DNA from: Streptomyces termitum | Lineage (GTDB): Bacteria > Actinomycetota > Actinomycetes > Streptomycetales > Streptomycetaceae | Length of the DNA stretch: 64,000 bases | Direction of reading: 5' to 3' | Assembly (NCBI RefSeq): GCF_014650175.1 | Contig: NZ_BMUL01000018.1 | Location: 1-64,000, forward strand | Program-made: the position numbers and the translations under genes | Notes under the pieces: generated by a model | Databases searched by the model: none | What the model was told of the DNA's origin: nothing | The model's input: the letters and a program-made list of their open reading frames with translations, nothing else | Part shown: positions 8,614-16,862 of the stretch, one piece after another | Layout of the letters: every line of letters begins with the position of its first letter | Numbering within the stretch: position 1 is the first letter of the stretch

Positions 8614-8737
8614 ACGTTGCTTTCCAATCTTCAGCAACACTCTTGTTGCTCAACTCCCAAGTATTAGCAGGTCAATAGAGGTAAATCGTTGCAACAAGCT
8701 CTCCTTTGATGCAACGGCATATGCCGGAACGTTGCAA
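8614..8737. promoter_or_regulatory. Cluster of GTTGC/GCAAC motifs between divergent genes
   Basis: Six GTTGC or GCAAC elements occur within 124 bp: 8616-8620, 8634-8638, 8645-8649, the palindrome GTTGCAAC at 8688-8695, 8711-8715 and 8731-8735. The last two flank the 12-bp palindrome CGGCATATGCCG (8716-8727), giving a TGCAAC...GTTGCA inverted repeat. The stretch is clearly lower in GC than its surroundings. It is a good candidate operator array for the 8808 regulator. Confidence 0.6.
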
Positions 8738-8807
8738 TGAATTGAAGGGAAAGCTATGCTCGCGGCGGTCGCGGTGACGCGAAGGGGACGAGCGAGGGGG
8801 CGGTGCG

Positions 8808-9536
8808 ATGCCGGGAGGCAGGCTCACGCAGCAGGAACGCCAGCGGATCGCGCTGGGGCTGGCCGACGGGCTCGCGTACGCGGAGATCGCCCGGCGCCTC
8901 GAACGCCCCACCTCCACCGTCACGCGCGAGGTGACGCGCAACGGCGGCCCGGCCGCCTACCGGCCCGACCAGGCCCACCGCGCCACCGAGCACCGCGCCC
9001 GGCGCCGCCGCCCGGCCCCGGCCGGGGTGCCCGCGCGCTCCGACGGGCGCGACGCCGCGGCCGTGCGCGACTACGAGGAGTCGTTCGCCGAGGTCTTCAT
9101 GCAGTCCGGGCTGCCCCGGATGACGGCCCGCGTCCTCGCCGCCCTCTACGCCACCGACACCGGCAGCCTCACCGCCGCCGAACTCGGCGAACGCCTCCAG
9201 GTCAGCGCCGGCTCCGTCTCCAAGGCCGTCGCCTTCCTGGAGGGCCAGAGCCTCATCCGCCGCGAGCGCGACGACAGCCGCCGCGAGCGCTACCTCGTCG
9301 ACGACGAGCTCTGGTACCAGTCCATGATCGCCAGCGCCCGCGCCAACGAGCGGATGGTCGGCATCGCCCGCCAGGGCGTCGCCGTCCTCGGCCCCGGCAC
9401 CCCGGCCGCCGAACGCCTGGAGAACGTCGCCCGCTTCATGGACTTCGTCAGCGAAGGCATCGTCCGCGCCGCCGAACAGGCCCGCGAGATCCTCCTCGCC
9501 AAACCGGCCGCGAAGGAGACCCCGGACGGCCCGTGA
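8808..9536 (+). CDS. GbsR/MarR-type regulator with an extra IS30-like helix-turn-helix
   Basis: The 242-residue protein carries two DNA-binding regions. Residues 1-65 (LTQQERQRIALGLADGLAYA ... STVTREVTRNGG) match the N-terminal HTH_38 domain of IS30-type transposases, including the following YRPDQAHRATEHRARRRR stretch. Residues ~85-200 form a MarR/GbsR winged helix (LTAAELGERLQVSAGSVSKAVAFLE, then RRERDDSRRERYLV as wing). ATG 8808 follows GAGGGGG. It is divergent from the DUF4097-like gene, its probable target. Confidence 0.85.
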   Translation: MPGGRLTQQERQRIALGLADGLAYAEIARRLERPTSTVTREVTRNGGPAAYRPDQAHRATEHRARRRRPAPAGVPARSDGRDAAAVRDYEESFAEVFMQSGLPRMTARVLAALYATDTGSLTAAELGERLQVSAGSVSKAVAFLEGQSLIRRERDDSRRERYLVDDELWYQSMIASARANERMVGIARQGVAVLGPGTPAAERLENVARFMDFVSEGIVRAAEQAREILLAKPAAKETPDGP

Positions 9537-9603
9537 CGGCGTACCCGAACACGCTTGTCCGGGGCGGAAGTTGACTGTGCATCAGGAACCTCTTCCCTTG
9601 AAA

Positions 9604-9617
9604 TGGAACGTGTTCTA
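9604..9617. promoter_or_regulatory. KstR-type box before the acyl-CoA dehydrogenase operon
   Basis: TGGAACGTGTTCTA fits TnnAACnnGTTnnA, the consensus published for KstR, a TetR-family repressor of actinobacterial steroid catabolism. It sits 12 bases before the ATG at 9629, where a repressor would block transcription. A near-identical box is found at 23791. Confidence 0.65.
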
Positions 9618-9628
9618 ATCTGCCCGCC

Positions 9629-11803
9629 ATGGGTATCGCCATCACGCACGAACAGCGGGATCTCGCCCGGTCCGTCCGCGCCTGGCTCGCCCGCGCCGCG
9701 CCGCCCGAGGAGATCCGCCGGTGGCTCGACGCGCCCGAGGTGCCCACCGGGCGGCCCGGCCACTGGGACGGGGCCGCGGCGCAGGGGCTGCTCGGGATCC
9801 ACGTGCCCGAGGAGTGCGGCGGCGGGGGCGGCGGCATCGGCGACCTCGCCGTGGTCGTGGAGGAGGCCGCCCGCGCCCTCCTGCCCGGCCCCTACCTCCC
9901 CGCCGTCCTCGCCGCCGCCCTCCTGCACCGGGCCGGCGGACAGGACGCGCTCCTCGCCGACCTCGCCGGGGGCCGCCGGATCGGCGCCGTCGCACTCGGC
10001 GGAGCCCGTACCCTCACCGCCGTACGGACCGACGGCGGATACCTCCTCGACGGCACCGCGCCCCCCGTCCTCGGCGCCGCCCAGGCCGACCTGCTGCTCC
10101 TCCAGGCCGCCACCGCCGACGGCACCGCCTGGCTCGCCGTCGACGCGGCCGGGCTCGCCGTGCGGGCGCACGCCTCCGCCGACCCCACCCGGCCCACCGC
10201 CGAGGTCACCGCCGCCGCCCTGCACGTGCCGGCCGGCCGGCGCCTCGACCTCGACACCGGCCTCGTCCACGACCTCGCCGCCGTCCTCTTCGCCGCCGAC
10301 GCCTGCGGCACCGCCGCCCGCGCCGTCGAGACCGCCGCCGAACACGCCCGCACCCGCGAACAGTTCGGCCGCCCCATCGGACAGTTCCAGGGCGTCAAGC
10401 ACCTCTGCGCCGACATGCTCGTCCGCCTCGAACAGGCCCGCGCCCTCACCTGGGACGCCGCCCGCGCCGCCGACGCCCCCCACGAACCCGCCCGGCCCCT
10501 CGTCGCCGCCCTCGCCGCCGCCACCGCCCTCGACGCCGCCCACGGCTGCGCCAAGGACTGCGTCCAGATCCTCGGCGGCATCGGCTTCACCTGGGAGCAC
10601 GACGCCCACCTGCTGCTCCGCCGCGCCCTCGTCGCCCGCCAGCTCCTCGGCACCGGCGACCGGCTCCGCCTCGACGCGCTCCGGCACGCCGCCGCAGGCG
10701 CCCGCCGCGCGCTCCGCCTCGACCTGCCGCCCGAGGCCGAGCCGTACCGCACCGCAGCCCGCGCCGCCGTCGCCCCCGCCGCCGGACTCGACCCGGCCGC
10801 CGCCCGCCGGGCCCTCGCCCCCACCGGCCACGCCGCCCCGCACCTCCCGGAGCCGTACGGCCTCGGCGCCGGCCCGCTCCACCAACTCGCCGTCCAGCGC
10901 GAACTCGACGACGCCGGCATCACCCTCTCCGGACTCGGCATCGCCACCTGGGTCGTCCCCTCCCTCCTCGCCCACGGCAGCCCCGCCCAGCAGGAGCGCC
11001 ACCTCGGACCCACCCTGCGCGGCGAACAGCGCTGGTGCCAGCTCTTCTCCGAGCCGGAGGCCGGCTCCGACCTCGCCTCCCTGCGCACCCGCGCCGAACG
11101 CACCGAGGACGGCCGCTGGCGGATCACCGGCCAGAAGGTGTGGACCAGCGCCGCCCAGTGGGCCGACCACGGCATCCTCCTCGCCCGCACCGACCCCGAC
11201 GCCCCCAAGCACCAGGGCCTCACCTACTTCCTCGTCGACATGAAGAACACCCCCGGCATCGACATCCGGCCGCTGAAGGAGATCACCGGGGACTCCCTCT
11301 TCAACGAGGTCTGGTTCGACGGCGCCCTCCTCCCCGCCGACGCCGTCGTCGGCGCCGTGCACGACGGCTGGCGGGTCGCCCGCAACACCCTCGGCAACGA
11401 ACGCGTCCACATGGCCGACCAGGTCGTCTTCGACACCGGCCTCGAAGCGCTCATCAAGGCGTCCGCCGAGGCCGACGGCTCCGTCCGGGCCCGCACCGGC
11501 GCCCTCCTCGCCGAGGCCCACGCGCTGGCCTGCATCGGCCTGCGCACCACCCTCCTCCAGGTGTCCGGACTCGAACCCGGCGCGGGCGCCAGCGTCCGCA
11601 AACTCGTCCAGACCCTCCACCAGCAGAAGACCGCCGAACTCGTCCTCGAACTCCTCGGCCCCGACGGCGCCGTGTGCGAGGGGCCCGGCGCGGCGGCCGT
11701 CCACGGGATGCTCATGTCCCGCTGCCTGACCATCGCGGGCGGCACCACCCAGGTGCAGCTCAACGTCGTCGCCGAGCGGCTGCTCGGCCTCCCCAGGGAC
11801 TGA
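9629..11803 (+). CDS. Fused two-domain acyl-CoA dehydrogenase, FadE34-like
   Basis: The 724-residue chain is two acyl-CoA dehydrogenase units in tandem. Unit one (~1-345) shows RTREQFGRPIGQFQ and QILGGIGFTWEHD. Unit two (~360-724) shows FSEPEAGSDLASLR, ITGQKVWTSAAQ, TLGNERVHM and a C-terminal GGTTQVQLNVVAERLLGLPR. This matches single-gene versions of the heteromeric FadE dehydrogenases used on steroid side chains, of which M. tuberculosis FadE34 is the known case. It should form an alpha,beta-double bond in a bulky acyl-CoA using FAD. It is followed after 9 bases by the thiolase gene and preceded by a KstR-type box. The exact substrate is not visible. Confidence 0.88.
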   Translation: MGIAITHEQRDLARSVRAWLARAAPPEEIRRWLDAPEVPTGRPGHWDGAAAQGLLGIHVPEECGGGGGGIGDLAVVVEEAARALLPGPYLPAVLAAALLHRAGGQDALLADLAGGRRIGAVALGGARTLTAVRTDGGYLLDGTAPPVLGAAQADLLLLQAATADGTAWLAVDAAGLAVRAHASADPTRPTAEVTAAALHVPAGRRLDLDTGLVHDLAAVLFAADACGTAARAVETAAEHARTREQFGRPIGQFQGVKHLCADMLVRLEQARALTWDAARAADAPHEPARPLVAALAAATALDAAHGCAKDCVQILGGIGFTWEHDAHLLLRRALVARQLLGTGDRLRLDALRHAAAGARRALRLDLPPEAEPYRTAARAAVAPAAGLDPAAARRALAPTGHAAPHLPEPYGLGAGPLHQLAVQRELDDAGITLSGLGIATWVVPSLLAHGSPAQQERHLGPTLRGEQRWCQLFSEPEAGSDLASLRTRAERTEDGRWRITGQKVWTSAAQWADHGILLARTDPDAPKHQGLTYFLVDMKNTPGIDIRPLKEITGDSLFNEVWFDGALLPADAVVGAVHDGWRVARNTLGNERVHMADQVVFDTGLEALIKASAEADGSVRARTGALLAEAHALACIGLRTTLLQVSGLEPGAGASVRKLVQTLHQQKTAELVLELLGPDGAVCEGPGAAAVHGMLMSRCLTIAGGTTQVQLNVVAERLLGLPRD

Positions 11804-11812
11804 GAGGCCACC

Positions 11813-13003
11813 ATGAAGGCGTACATCGTCGGTGCCGGCATGACGAAGTTCGAGAAGCCCGAGACCCGCGACTGGCAGTACTGGGACATGGCCCGCGAGG
11901 CCGGCACCGCCGCCCTCGCCGACGCAGGCGTGCCGTACGAGAAGGTCGAGCAGGCCGCCGTCGGTTACTGCTTCCAGGCGTCCACCGCCGGCCAGCGCGC
12001 CGTCTACGAACTCGGCCTCACCGGCATCCCCGTCTACAACCTCAACAACAACTGCGCCACCGGCTCCACCGCCCTCATGACCGCCCGCCAGTTCGTCGAG
12101 GGCGGCATCGCCGACTGCGTCCTCGCCCTCGGCTTCGAGAAGATGAGCCGCGGCTCCCTCGGCGGCGGCGCGGGCGCCGGCGACTTCTCCACCTCACCCG
12201 TCGCCCGCCACTACGGCATCATGGCCGCCGCCCACGGCTTCGAGGCGTCCCCGCCCACCGCCCAGATCTTCGGCAACGCCGCCCGCGAGCACATGGAGCG
12301 GTACGGCACCACCGAGGCGCAGCTCGCCGCTGTCGCCGCCAAGAACCACCTGCACTCCTCCCGCAACCCCCTGGCCCAGTTCCAGGACGTGTACACCGTC
12401 GACGAGGTCCTCGCCGCCAAGCCCGTCCACCGGCCCCTCACCCGGCTCCAGTGCTCGCCCACCTCCGACGGCGCCGCCGCCGTCCTCGTCGTCTCCGAGC
12501 GCTTCGCCGCCGAGCACGGCCTGGAGGACCGGGCCGTCGAGATCGCCGGCCAGGCCATGACCACCGACACCGGCGCCTCCTTCGCCTCCGGCTCCTGCAT
12601 CGACGCCGTCGGCCGCCCCATGTCCCGCGAGGCCGCCCGGCAGGCGTACGAGCGCGCCGGACTCGGCATCGAGGACGTCGACGTCATCGAGCTCCACGAC
12701 TGCTTCTCCATCAACGAGCTCCTCACCTACGAGGCCCTCGGCATGTGCGAGGAGGGCGCCTCCGGCAAACTCGTCGAGTCCGGCGCCACCACCTACGGCG
12801 GCCGCTGGGTCGTCAACCCCTCCGGCGGTCTCATCTCCAAGGGCCACCCCCTCGGCGCCACCGGCCTCGCCCAGGCCGCCGAACTCGTCCGGCAGCTCCG
12901 CGGCGAGGCGGACGCCCGGCAGGTCCCCGGCGCCCGCGTCGGCCTCGCCCACAACATCGGCCTCGGCGGCGCGGCGGTCGTCACCCTCCTCCGCAGGTCG
13001 TAG
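11813..13003 (+). CDS. SCP-x/Ltp-type thiolase (lipid-transfer protein family)
   Basis: The 396-residue thiolase-fold protein has the nucleophile Cys in NNNCATGSTAL, a HDCFSINELLTYEALG segment and the C-terminal GGLISKGHPLGATGLAQ. This set marks SCP-x-like thiolases and Ltp aldolases rather than classic FadA thiolases, which have a second catalytic Cys near the C-terminus. It would cleave a 3-oxoacyl-CoA, or a steroid side-chain adduct by retro-aldol chemistry. It is in one operon with the fused dehydrogenase. Whether it needs a DUF35/MaoC partner is unknown; none is adjacent. Confidence 0.88.
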   Translation: MKAYIVGAGMTKFEKPETRDWQYWDMAREAGTAALADAGVPYEKVEQAAVGYCFQASTAGQRAVYELGLTGIPVYNLNNNCATGSTALMTARQFVEGGIADCVLALGFEKMSRGSLGGGAGAGDFSTSPVARHYGIMAAAHGFEASPPTAQIFGNAAREHMERYGTTEAQLAAVAAKNHLHSSRNPLAQFQDVYTVDEVLAAKPVHRPLTRLQCSPTSDGAAAVLVVSERFAAEHGLEDRAVEIAGQAMTTDTGASFASGSCIDAVGRPMSREAARQAYERAGLGIEDVDVIELHDCFSINELLTYEALGMCEEGASGKLVESGATTYGGRWVVNPSGGLISKGHPLGATGLAQAAELVRQLRGEADARQVPGARVGLAHNIGLGGAAVVTLLRRS

Positions 13004-13066
13004 GCCCACCGCCCGGGGCGGGACGGGACGAACCGCGCATGTACGGGGCGGAGACGGTCTGCGACC

Positions 13067-14536
13067 ATGACATTCATGCCGCAGACCGACTCCGACTCCG
13101 CCGGTGTGGCGGAGCAGACCCCGTCCCCCCGCTCCATACGCGCCCCCCGCCCCTGGCTCGTCGTCCTCATCGCCTGCGCCGGGCAGTTCCTCGTCGTCCT
13201 CGACGTCTCGGTCATGAACGTGGCCCTCCCGTCCATGAAGGCCGACCTGGACCTCACCGACGCCGGCCTCCAGTGGGTCCTCAACGCCTACTCGATCGCC
13301 TTCGCCGGCTTCATGCTCCTCGGCGGGCGCGCCGCCGACCTGTACGGGCGCAAGACCATGTTCCTCGCCGGGCTCGGACTCTTCACCGCCGCCTCGGTCG
13401 TCGGCGGCATCGCCCCCGAGGGCTCCTGGCTCATCGGCGCCCGCGCCGTGCAGGGCCTCGGCGCGGCCGCGCTCTCCCCGGCCACCCTCACCCTCGTCAC
13501 CTCCGCCGTCCCCACGGGCGCCGCCCGCACCCGGGCCATCGGCACCTGGACCGCCGTCGGCGCGGCCGGAGGCGCCGCCGGAGGCTTCGTCGGCGGCCTC
13601 CTCGTCGACCTCCTGAACTGGCGCTGGGTCCTCCTCGTCAACGTCCCCGTCGGCGTCCTCGTCCTCACCGCCGCCGTCCTCGGCCTGCGCGAGAGCCGCA
13701 CCGCCGCCGGCCGCCGCCTCGACCTGCCCGGCGCCGTCCTCGTCACCGCCGGCCTCGCCACCCTCGCGTACGGCATCGTGCAGACCGAGGCGGCCGGCTG
13801 GGCCTCCGCCGCCACCCTGCTGCCGCTCGGCGGCGGCCTCGCCCTGCTCGCCCTCTTCGCCGCCGTCGAGACCCGCACGAAGGAACCCCTGGTCCCGCTC
13901 GGCATCTTCCGCAACCGGGCGGTCTCCGCCGCCAACGCCGGGATCATGCTCTGCGGCTTCAGCTCCTTCGGCATGTGGTTCTTCATGACCGTCTACGCCC
14001 AGAACGTCCTCGGCTACACCCCGCTCCAGGCCGGCCTCGCCCTGGTGCCCAGCTCGCTCGCCGTCCTCGTCGGCTCCAAGACCGCGCCCCGCCTGATGGC
14101 CCGCACCGGCGCCCGCGGCCTCGCCGTCACCGGCGTCCTGATCGCCGCCGCCGGCTTCGCCTGGCAGTCCACCCTGACCGCCGACGGCACCTTCCTCACC
14201 ACCATCCTCGGCCCCGGCGTCCTCATGATGGGCGGCATCGGCCTGGCCACCACCCCGCTCGCCGCCCTCGCCACCTCCGCCGCCGGGCCCGGCGACGCGG
14301 GCCTCGTCTCCGGCCTGGTCAACACCTCCCGCACGATGGGCGGCGCCCTCGGCCTGGCCACCCTGACGACGGTTGCCGCGGCCGCCACCCCCGACCTGCT
14401 GTACCTCGGCCCCGAGGACGGCGTCGCCGCCTTCCTGGTGCCGGGCTACGCCATGGCCTTCCGGGTCTCCGCCGGGGTCCTGCTCACCGCCGCCGTCCTG
14501 CTGCTCGCCTGGCTGCCCCGCCCGGCCCGCCGCTGA
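13067..14536 (+). CDS. MFS drug transporter, DHA2 (EmrB/QacA) type, 14 TM
   Basis: The 489-residue polytopic membrane protein shows FLVVLDVSVMNVALPSM in TM1 (motif D1), GGRAADLYGRKTMFLAG (motif A) and RAVQGLGAAALSPATLTLV with motif C following. The length and spacing fit 14 transmembrane helices. It would export a cationic or hydrophobic compound by proton antiport. ATG 13067 is taken; ATG 13076 is an alternative. It lies 63 bases after the thiolase, so it may be in the same transcript or have its own promoter. Confidence 0.9.
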   Translation: MTFMPQTDSDSAGVAEQTPSPRSIRAPRPWLVVLIACAGQFLVVLDVSVMNVALPSMKADLDLTDAGLQWVLNAYSIAFAGFMLLGGRAADLYGRKTMFLAGLGLFTAASVVGGIAPEGSWLIGARAVQGLGAAALSPATLTLVTSAVPTGAARTRAIGTWTAVGAAGGAAGGFVGGLLVDLLNWRWVLLVNVPVGVLVLTAAVLGLRESRTAAGRRLDLPGAVLVTAGLATLAYGIVQTEAAGWASAATLLPLGGGLALLALFAAVETRTKEPLVPLGIFRNRAVSAANAGIMLCGFSSFGMWFFMTVYAQNVLGYTPLQAGLALVPSSLAVLVGSKTAPRLMARTGARGLAVTGVLIAAAGFAWQSTLTADGTFLTTILGPGVLMMGGIGLATTPLAALATSAAGPGDAGLVSGLVNTSRTMGGALGLATLTTVAAAATPDLLYLGPEDGVAAFLVPGYAMAFRVSAGVLLTAAVLLLAWLPRPARR

Positions 14537-14555
14537 CCCGGGGCGGGCGGCGCGG

Positions 14556-15188
14556 CTACAGCCAGCCCTGCTGCCGGGCGGACCGCGCCGCCTCCATCCG
14601 GTTGCGGGTGCCGGTCTTCCCGATCGCGGACGACAGGTAGTTCCGCACGGTCGACTCCGACAGGTGCAGCCGGCCCGCGATGTCGGCGATGGTCGCCCCG
14701 TCCACCGCTGCCGCCAGGGCCTCCCGCTCGCGGGCCGTCAGCGGGTTCGGACCCGCGCCGAGCGCCGCCGCCGCGAGCGCCGGATCGATCACCGTCTCGC
14801 CCCGCAGCACCGCCCGGATCGCCTCGGCCAGCTCCTCCACCGGCCCGTCCTTCACCAGGAACCCGGCCGCCCCCGCCTCCATCGCCCGCCGCAGGTACCC
14901 CGGCCGCCCGAAGGTCGTCAGGATCAGCACCCGGCAGTCCGGCACCTCGTCCCGCAGCTCCGCCGCCGCGTCGAGCCCGGACCGCCCCGGCAGCTCGATG
15001 TCCAGGAGCGCCACGTCGGGCCGCGCCAGCAGCGCCCGGTCCACGATCTCGTCGCCCCGCCCCACCTGGGCGACGACCTCGATGTCCGGCTCCATCCCCA
15101 GCAACAGCGCGAGCGCCCCGCGCATCATCCCCTGGTCCTCGGCGAGGAGGACTCTCGTACATTTCGCGGGCCGGTGGTCCTGCGGCAT
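14556..15188 (-). CDS. NarL/FixJ-family response regulator
   Basis: The 210-residue protein has a receiver domain with an acidic pocket at LLAEDQ, phospho-acceptor Asp in VALLDIELPG and Lys in FLVKDGP. The LuxR-type HTH is LTAREREALAAAVDGATIADIAGRLHL then SESTVRNYLSSAIGKTG. No kinase gene adjoins it. The matching DesK-type kinase with an ABC exporter lies on the same strand at 20812-23615, beyond a 5.6-kb accessory stretch. The start is doubtful: conserved sequence begins at TRVLLAEDQ, the ATG at 15188 has only a poor ribosome site, and the first ten residues look unrelated to the family. The original start may have been replaced when the accessory DNA entered. Confidence 0.88.
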   Translation of the reverse strand: MPQDHRPAKCTRVLLAEDQGMMRGALALLLGMEPDIEVVAQVGRGDEIVDRALLARPDVALLDIELPGRSGLDAAAELRDEVPDCRVLILTTFGRPGYLRRAMEAGAAGFLVKDGPVEELAEAIRAVLRGETVIDPALAAAALGAGPNPLTAREREALAAAVDGATIADIAGRLHLSESTVRNYLSSAIGKTGTRNRMEAARSARQQGWL

Positions 15189-15256
15189 CTCGTCCACGGG
15201 GAACAGCGTAGTTCCAGGGCCCTGTTGGAGCATGCCCGGCGAAGGCGCGCCCATGA

Positions 15257-15292
15257 GAAACCCCCGCCCGGTGCGAATCGGACGGGGGTTTC
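15257..15292. terminator. Hairpin terminator, usable on both strands
   Basis: GAAACCCCCG (15257-15266) pairs perfectly with CGGGGGTTTC (15283-15292) around a 16-base loop. The arms end in A and T runs on both strands. It lies downstream of the minus-strand gene ending at 15434 and would shield the response regulator from it. Confidence 0.8.
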
Positions 15293-15433
15293 CCCGGTCC
15301 ACGCTACGCGCCCGGCCCGGCACCCCGCAGCGCGGCACCTGCGGGAACTCGGGTACGTGTACACCGTGCCGCAGCGAGGACGCGCGGTGGCCCCGCCCGC
15401 ACGCGAACGGAGCCGGTACGACTGTGCGGTCGG

Positions 15434-15772
15434 TCAGTGCGGCGCGGAAGTGGACGCGCGCAGATCGGCCAGGCGCCGCTGGTACATCGGTCCGGCGGCG
15501 TGAGCGCCTCTGGCCTCGCTCGGAGTGGCCTGTTCGATCAGGTGGTGGGAGACGGCCTTGAGGTGAGCGGCCCAAGCGAGCACGTGCTGCTGAGCCGGCC
15601 GCCCGCATTCCCGCGGTTCACCGGGGAGACACAGCGGGAGTTCCGGCCCGAGCTTGTTGGCCGCGTGCCGGACGTACCGAGCGATGGTGAGCCATTCGTC
15701 CTCGGTCCGCCGAACCGCGTTGCCCTCGTCCTCCCGCCCCCACGGGCCGAAGTCGTCCCCGTGATCGTCCAT
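15434..15772 (-). CDS. Small hypothetical protein
   Basis: The 112-residue protein starts MDDHGDDFGPWG, contains WLTIARYVRHAANKLG and a short Cys/Pro stretch LPGEPREC, and is helical and soluble. ATG 15772 has a clear GAGGGAG ribosome site seven bases before it. A 169-bp inverted-repeat element ends 26 bases upstream of the start, so the promoter may lie in that element. I do not recognise a family. Confidence 0.7.
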   Translation of the reverse strand: MDDHGDDFGPWGREDEGNAVRRTEDEWLTIARYVRHAANKLGPELPLCLPGEPRECGRPAQQHVLAWAAHLKAVSHHLIEQATPSEARGAHAAGPMYQRRLADLRASTSAPH

Positions 15773-15798
15773 CTGTGCGCTCCCTCGTATGCAGCGGG

Positions 15799-15967
15799 CT
15801 AGGCCCTGTCCGGCGGATCTTCGCGGGCCCGCGACGCCTGGCACGCCCTCTCGCCGCACGCCCGGATCACCCGAGTACGTCCAGTACGAGGGCGACCCGG
15901 GCGCACGCCGAGAGAACGCACCAGACGCCGCGGGCTGATCCACGAAGATCCGCCGGACAGGGCCTAG
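15799..15967. mobile_element. MITE-like element with 25-bp perfect inverted repeats
   Basis: The left arm 15799-15823 is the exact reverse complement of 15943-15967; both read inward from CTAGGCCCTGTCCGGCGGAT. The 4-bp CTAG at each end could be a target duplication of the YTAR type used by IS5-group elements. The core has about 119 bp and no coding capacity. Similar GGCCCTGTCCGG termini are familiar from Streptomyces IS5-family elements. It sits directly upstream of the 15434 gene, inside the accessory stretch. Confidence 0.75.
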
Positions 15968-16009
15968 GCCGGTGCGGCGATCGTAGCGGCGCCGTCCGCT
16001 TCCCTGGGG

Positions 16010-16672
16010 TCACAGTGCCCGACCGAGGACGCACGGCCACACGTCGCCGGTCGGACCGATGGCACATTTCTCGTGGGTGCAGTGCCCGCACAGATCGGCG
16101 ACGGTCGGCGCGGCCCCGTTGCTCGCACGGCCGAACGCCCACGTCCAGTCACCACCAACCGTTCCGACGCCGAGCGCCGCAAGGTCCCGTGCGGCTTCCT
16201 GCACCCGTTGACCGGCCTGTACGGCGACGACTCCGCCGCGCAGTGGGATGCCGAGTTCCAGCGCCTTCTGGACATGGGCGCGCGTCTTCCTGTGGGATCC
16301 GCGCAGTTGCGGCACCCGGTCGTGTTCCTCGAAGGTGTCCGAGTAGTACGACGTGGCCGGCTTCACGCCGTACTCCGTGAACGTGTCCCACAATTCCGGA
16401 CGAATGTGGGTCATGTTCGAGAACACCTCGATCCCGAGGATCCGCCCGTGGGCGTGCTTGATCAGCGCGGGCAGGCTCGGGTAGAGCGTCGGCTCGCCCC
16501 CGATGAACCGAACGTCCAGGGTGCCCACGTCGGCAAGCTGGTCGATGACGTTCGACCAGTCCCGCACGGTCATGGTGCCGTGCGTGCCTTTGGGCCCGCT
16601 GTCCGCGTAACAGTGATCACAGAACTCGTTGCAGAGTCCGGTGATCTCAAGCCATGCGAATAACTGATCGTT
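16010..16672 (-). pseudogene. Radical SAM protein remnant, start and C-terminus lost
   Basis: The frame encodes WLEITGLCNEFCDHCYADSG, which contains the radical-SAM CxxxCxxC cluster motif, followed by FIGGEPTLYP and a C-terminal SPASM-like ending (LCGHCTHEKCAIGPTGDVWPC). No start codon precedes the cluster motif: an in-frame TGA lies 24 bases before WLEIT, at 16673-16675. The first internal ATG (16573) is already past the iron-sulphur Cys residues. The protein stops right after GDVWPCVLGRAL, where relatives go on. It is most likely a broken gene. The sequence at its 5' edge resembles the end of an IS5-type transposase region. Confidence 0.72.
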
Positions 16673-16684
16673 TCAGAATGAGTT
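16662..16684. mobile_element. Footprint resembling an IS5-family element end
   Basis: This 23-bp segment matches the segment at the end of the transposase remnant (17631-17653) at about 16 of 23 positions, sharing TTCAG and GATG-type words. It lies exactly where the radical SAM frame loses its start. It is probably the edge of a former insertion. Confidence 0.4.
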
Positions 16685-16862
16685 GAGTCGTGGGTCTTGT
16701 GCTCGACTCGGCAACCGAGCCCAGCCCCGTGCCGGAGTCTGCCGGTCGGGGTGCCGTTCACCTGATTGGTGGTCATCCGCGTGCCGCAGACCGCAGGGAT
16801 GTCGTGCAGCCGGGCACGTAGCGTCGTATCCGTTGACCGACTTCTGCCGGAAGGAAGCTGGC

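Noticed and set aside
9290..11704. 804-codon open frame antisense to the fused acyl-CoA dehydrogenase
   Set aside because: It is Gly/Val/Glu-rich, lacks any recognisable motif and mirrors the codon bias of the real gene.
9721..14640. 1639-codon open frame on the plus strand
   Set aside because: It runs across three well-supported genes in another frame and consists mostly of Arg, Pro and Gly codons, a by-product of high GC content.
15257..15292. tRNA-like reading of GGTGCGAATCGGA between the hairpin arms
   Set aside because: The region is far too short for a cloverleaf and has no acceptor stem; it is a terminator loop.
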